This document shows, piece after piece, positions 63,774 through 64,000 of a stretch of 64,000 bases of DNA; the first letter of the stretch is position 1; each line of letters opens with the position of its first letter. The stretch spans positions 186,001 to 250,000 of the forward strand of contig NZ_CAJHCQ010000011.1 of the NCBI RefSeq assembly GCF_904848665.1. The letters run 5' to 3'. The notes under the pieces were generated by a model. The model was not told the origin of the DNA and did no database searches. It saw only the letters and a program-made list of their open reading frames with translations. The position numbers and the translations under genes were made by a program. The DNA is from Paraburkholderia hiiakae (GTDB lineage Bacteria > Pseudomonadota > Gammaproteobacteria > Burkholderiales > Burkholderiaceae).

Positions 63774-64000
63774 CGCCGCGGCGTGGCCGCCTGTGTTCCG
63801 GTGTCGCCGTGTCAGCGCGCGGCGATCGATGCCGCGATGCGGTCGGCGAGTTCGCCGAGTACGCGGCTGAGCGCGGCGATGATGAAACAATAGCCGCCCG
63901 CGCCGATCGTGCCGGTAAGATTCTGCGTGACGCGCAGGCTGCGCGGCGCGCGGGCGTTCGCACGCCGTACCGGGGGTTATCCCCGGTCTTCGGTTCTGCT

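Noticed and set aside
63774-64000. Possible 3' end of a minus-strand gene (stop at 63811)
   Set aside because: The last about 55 codons look hydrophobic and protein-like (GYCFIIAALSRVLGELADRI), but an in-frame stop lies upstream within the window, so the evidence is too weak.

Overview
The window reads as high-GC chromosomal DNA of a Burkholderiaceae species, most like Paraburkholderia or Caballeronia. The reasons are a HiPIP with a Tat signal, a Burkholderia-type 3-stranded-repeat porin, AcnB, a DUF3175 protein, many LysR regulators paired with divergent enzymes, three MHS-type permeases, and the dense GC-rich coding style. No rRNA, tRNA, CRISPR array, integrase or intact insertion sequence was seen. 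This is a catabolic accessory region rather than a mobile island.

Layout. 0-14.3 kb: 3' part of a HiPIP, a Tat-exported GH28 pectinase, secreted small proteins, a porin, lipoproteins, an SDR/LysR pair, a catalytically altered REP-type transposase homologue, cupin/AraC, an orphan TatA, a BON protein and a DUF4267-DoxX pair opposite a TetR. 14.4-19.1 kb: acnB with promoter, palindrome and terminator, then small proteins and a LysE exporter. 19.2-23.7 kb: a PrpR-type sigma-54 activator facing a PEP-mutase/isocitrate-lyase-family lyase and a permease, with a sigma-54 promoter and two upstream sites visible. 23.7-28 kb: MarR-GNAT fusion, Kup, DJ-1/PfpI protein, Gly-rich secreted protein. 28.1-31.7 kb: MHS permease, M20 amidohydrolase and divergent LysR. 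31.8-38.3 kb: GntR facing an operon of class V aminotransferase, ACS-type permease and a FAD/4Fe-4S oxidoreductase. 38.3-43.2 kb: serine hydrolase, MHS permease, M20 peptidase and divergent LysR. 43.2-45.2 kb: hipBA toxin-antitoxin with three evenly spaced operators. 45.3-50.9 kb: uronate module (udh, LacI regulator, decayed porin, TRAP transporter). 51-64 kb: oxidoreductase/LysR, TIM-barrel isomerase, second LacI regulator, gene remnants, mmsA/LysR, PhyH dioxygenase, NAD-epimerase/HTH pair and a Tat lipoprotein phosphoesterase.

How the genes work together. Most modules share one design: a regulator divergent from a short operon of one or two enzymes plus one dedicated transporter. The clearest pathway is uronate use. 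The secreted GH28 enzyme could release galacturonate, the TRAP system could import it, and uronate dehydrogenase oxidises it. A LacI repressor with two matching operators (46207 and 47488) ties udh to the TRAP operon. A second theme is hydrolysis of N-acyl amino acids or peptides (two M20-MHS-LysR modules). A third is 2-hydroxy acid oxidation coupled to transamination (GntR module). Several genes are visibly eroded: a porin with its middle missing, a 5'-truncated isomerase, and GNAT and reductase fragments. The region is therefore being remodelled. No wholly new defence or mobile system was found. The most unusual items are the operator arrays and the transposase homologue that lacks its HUH histidines.
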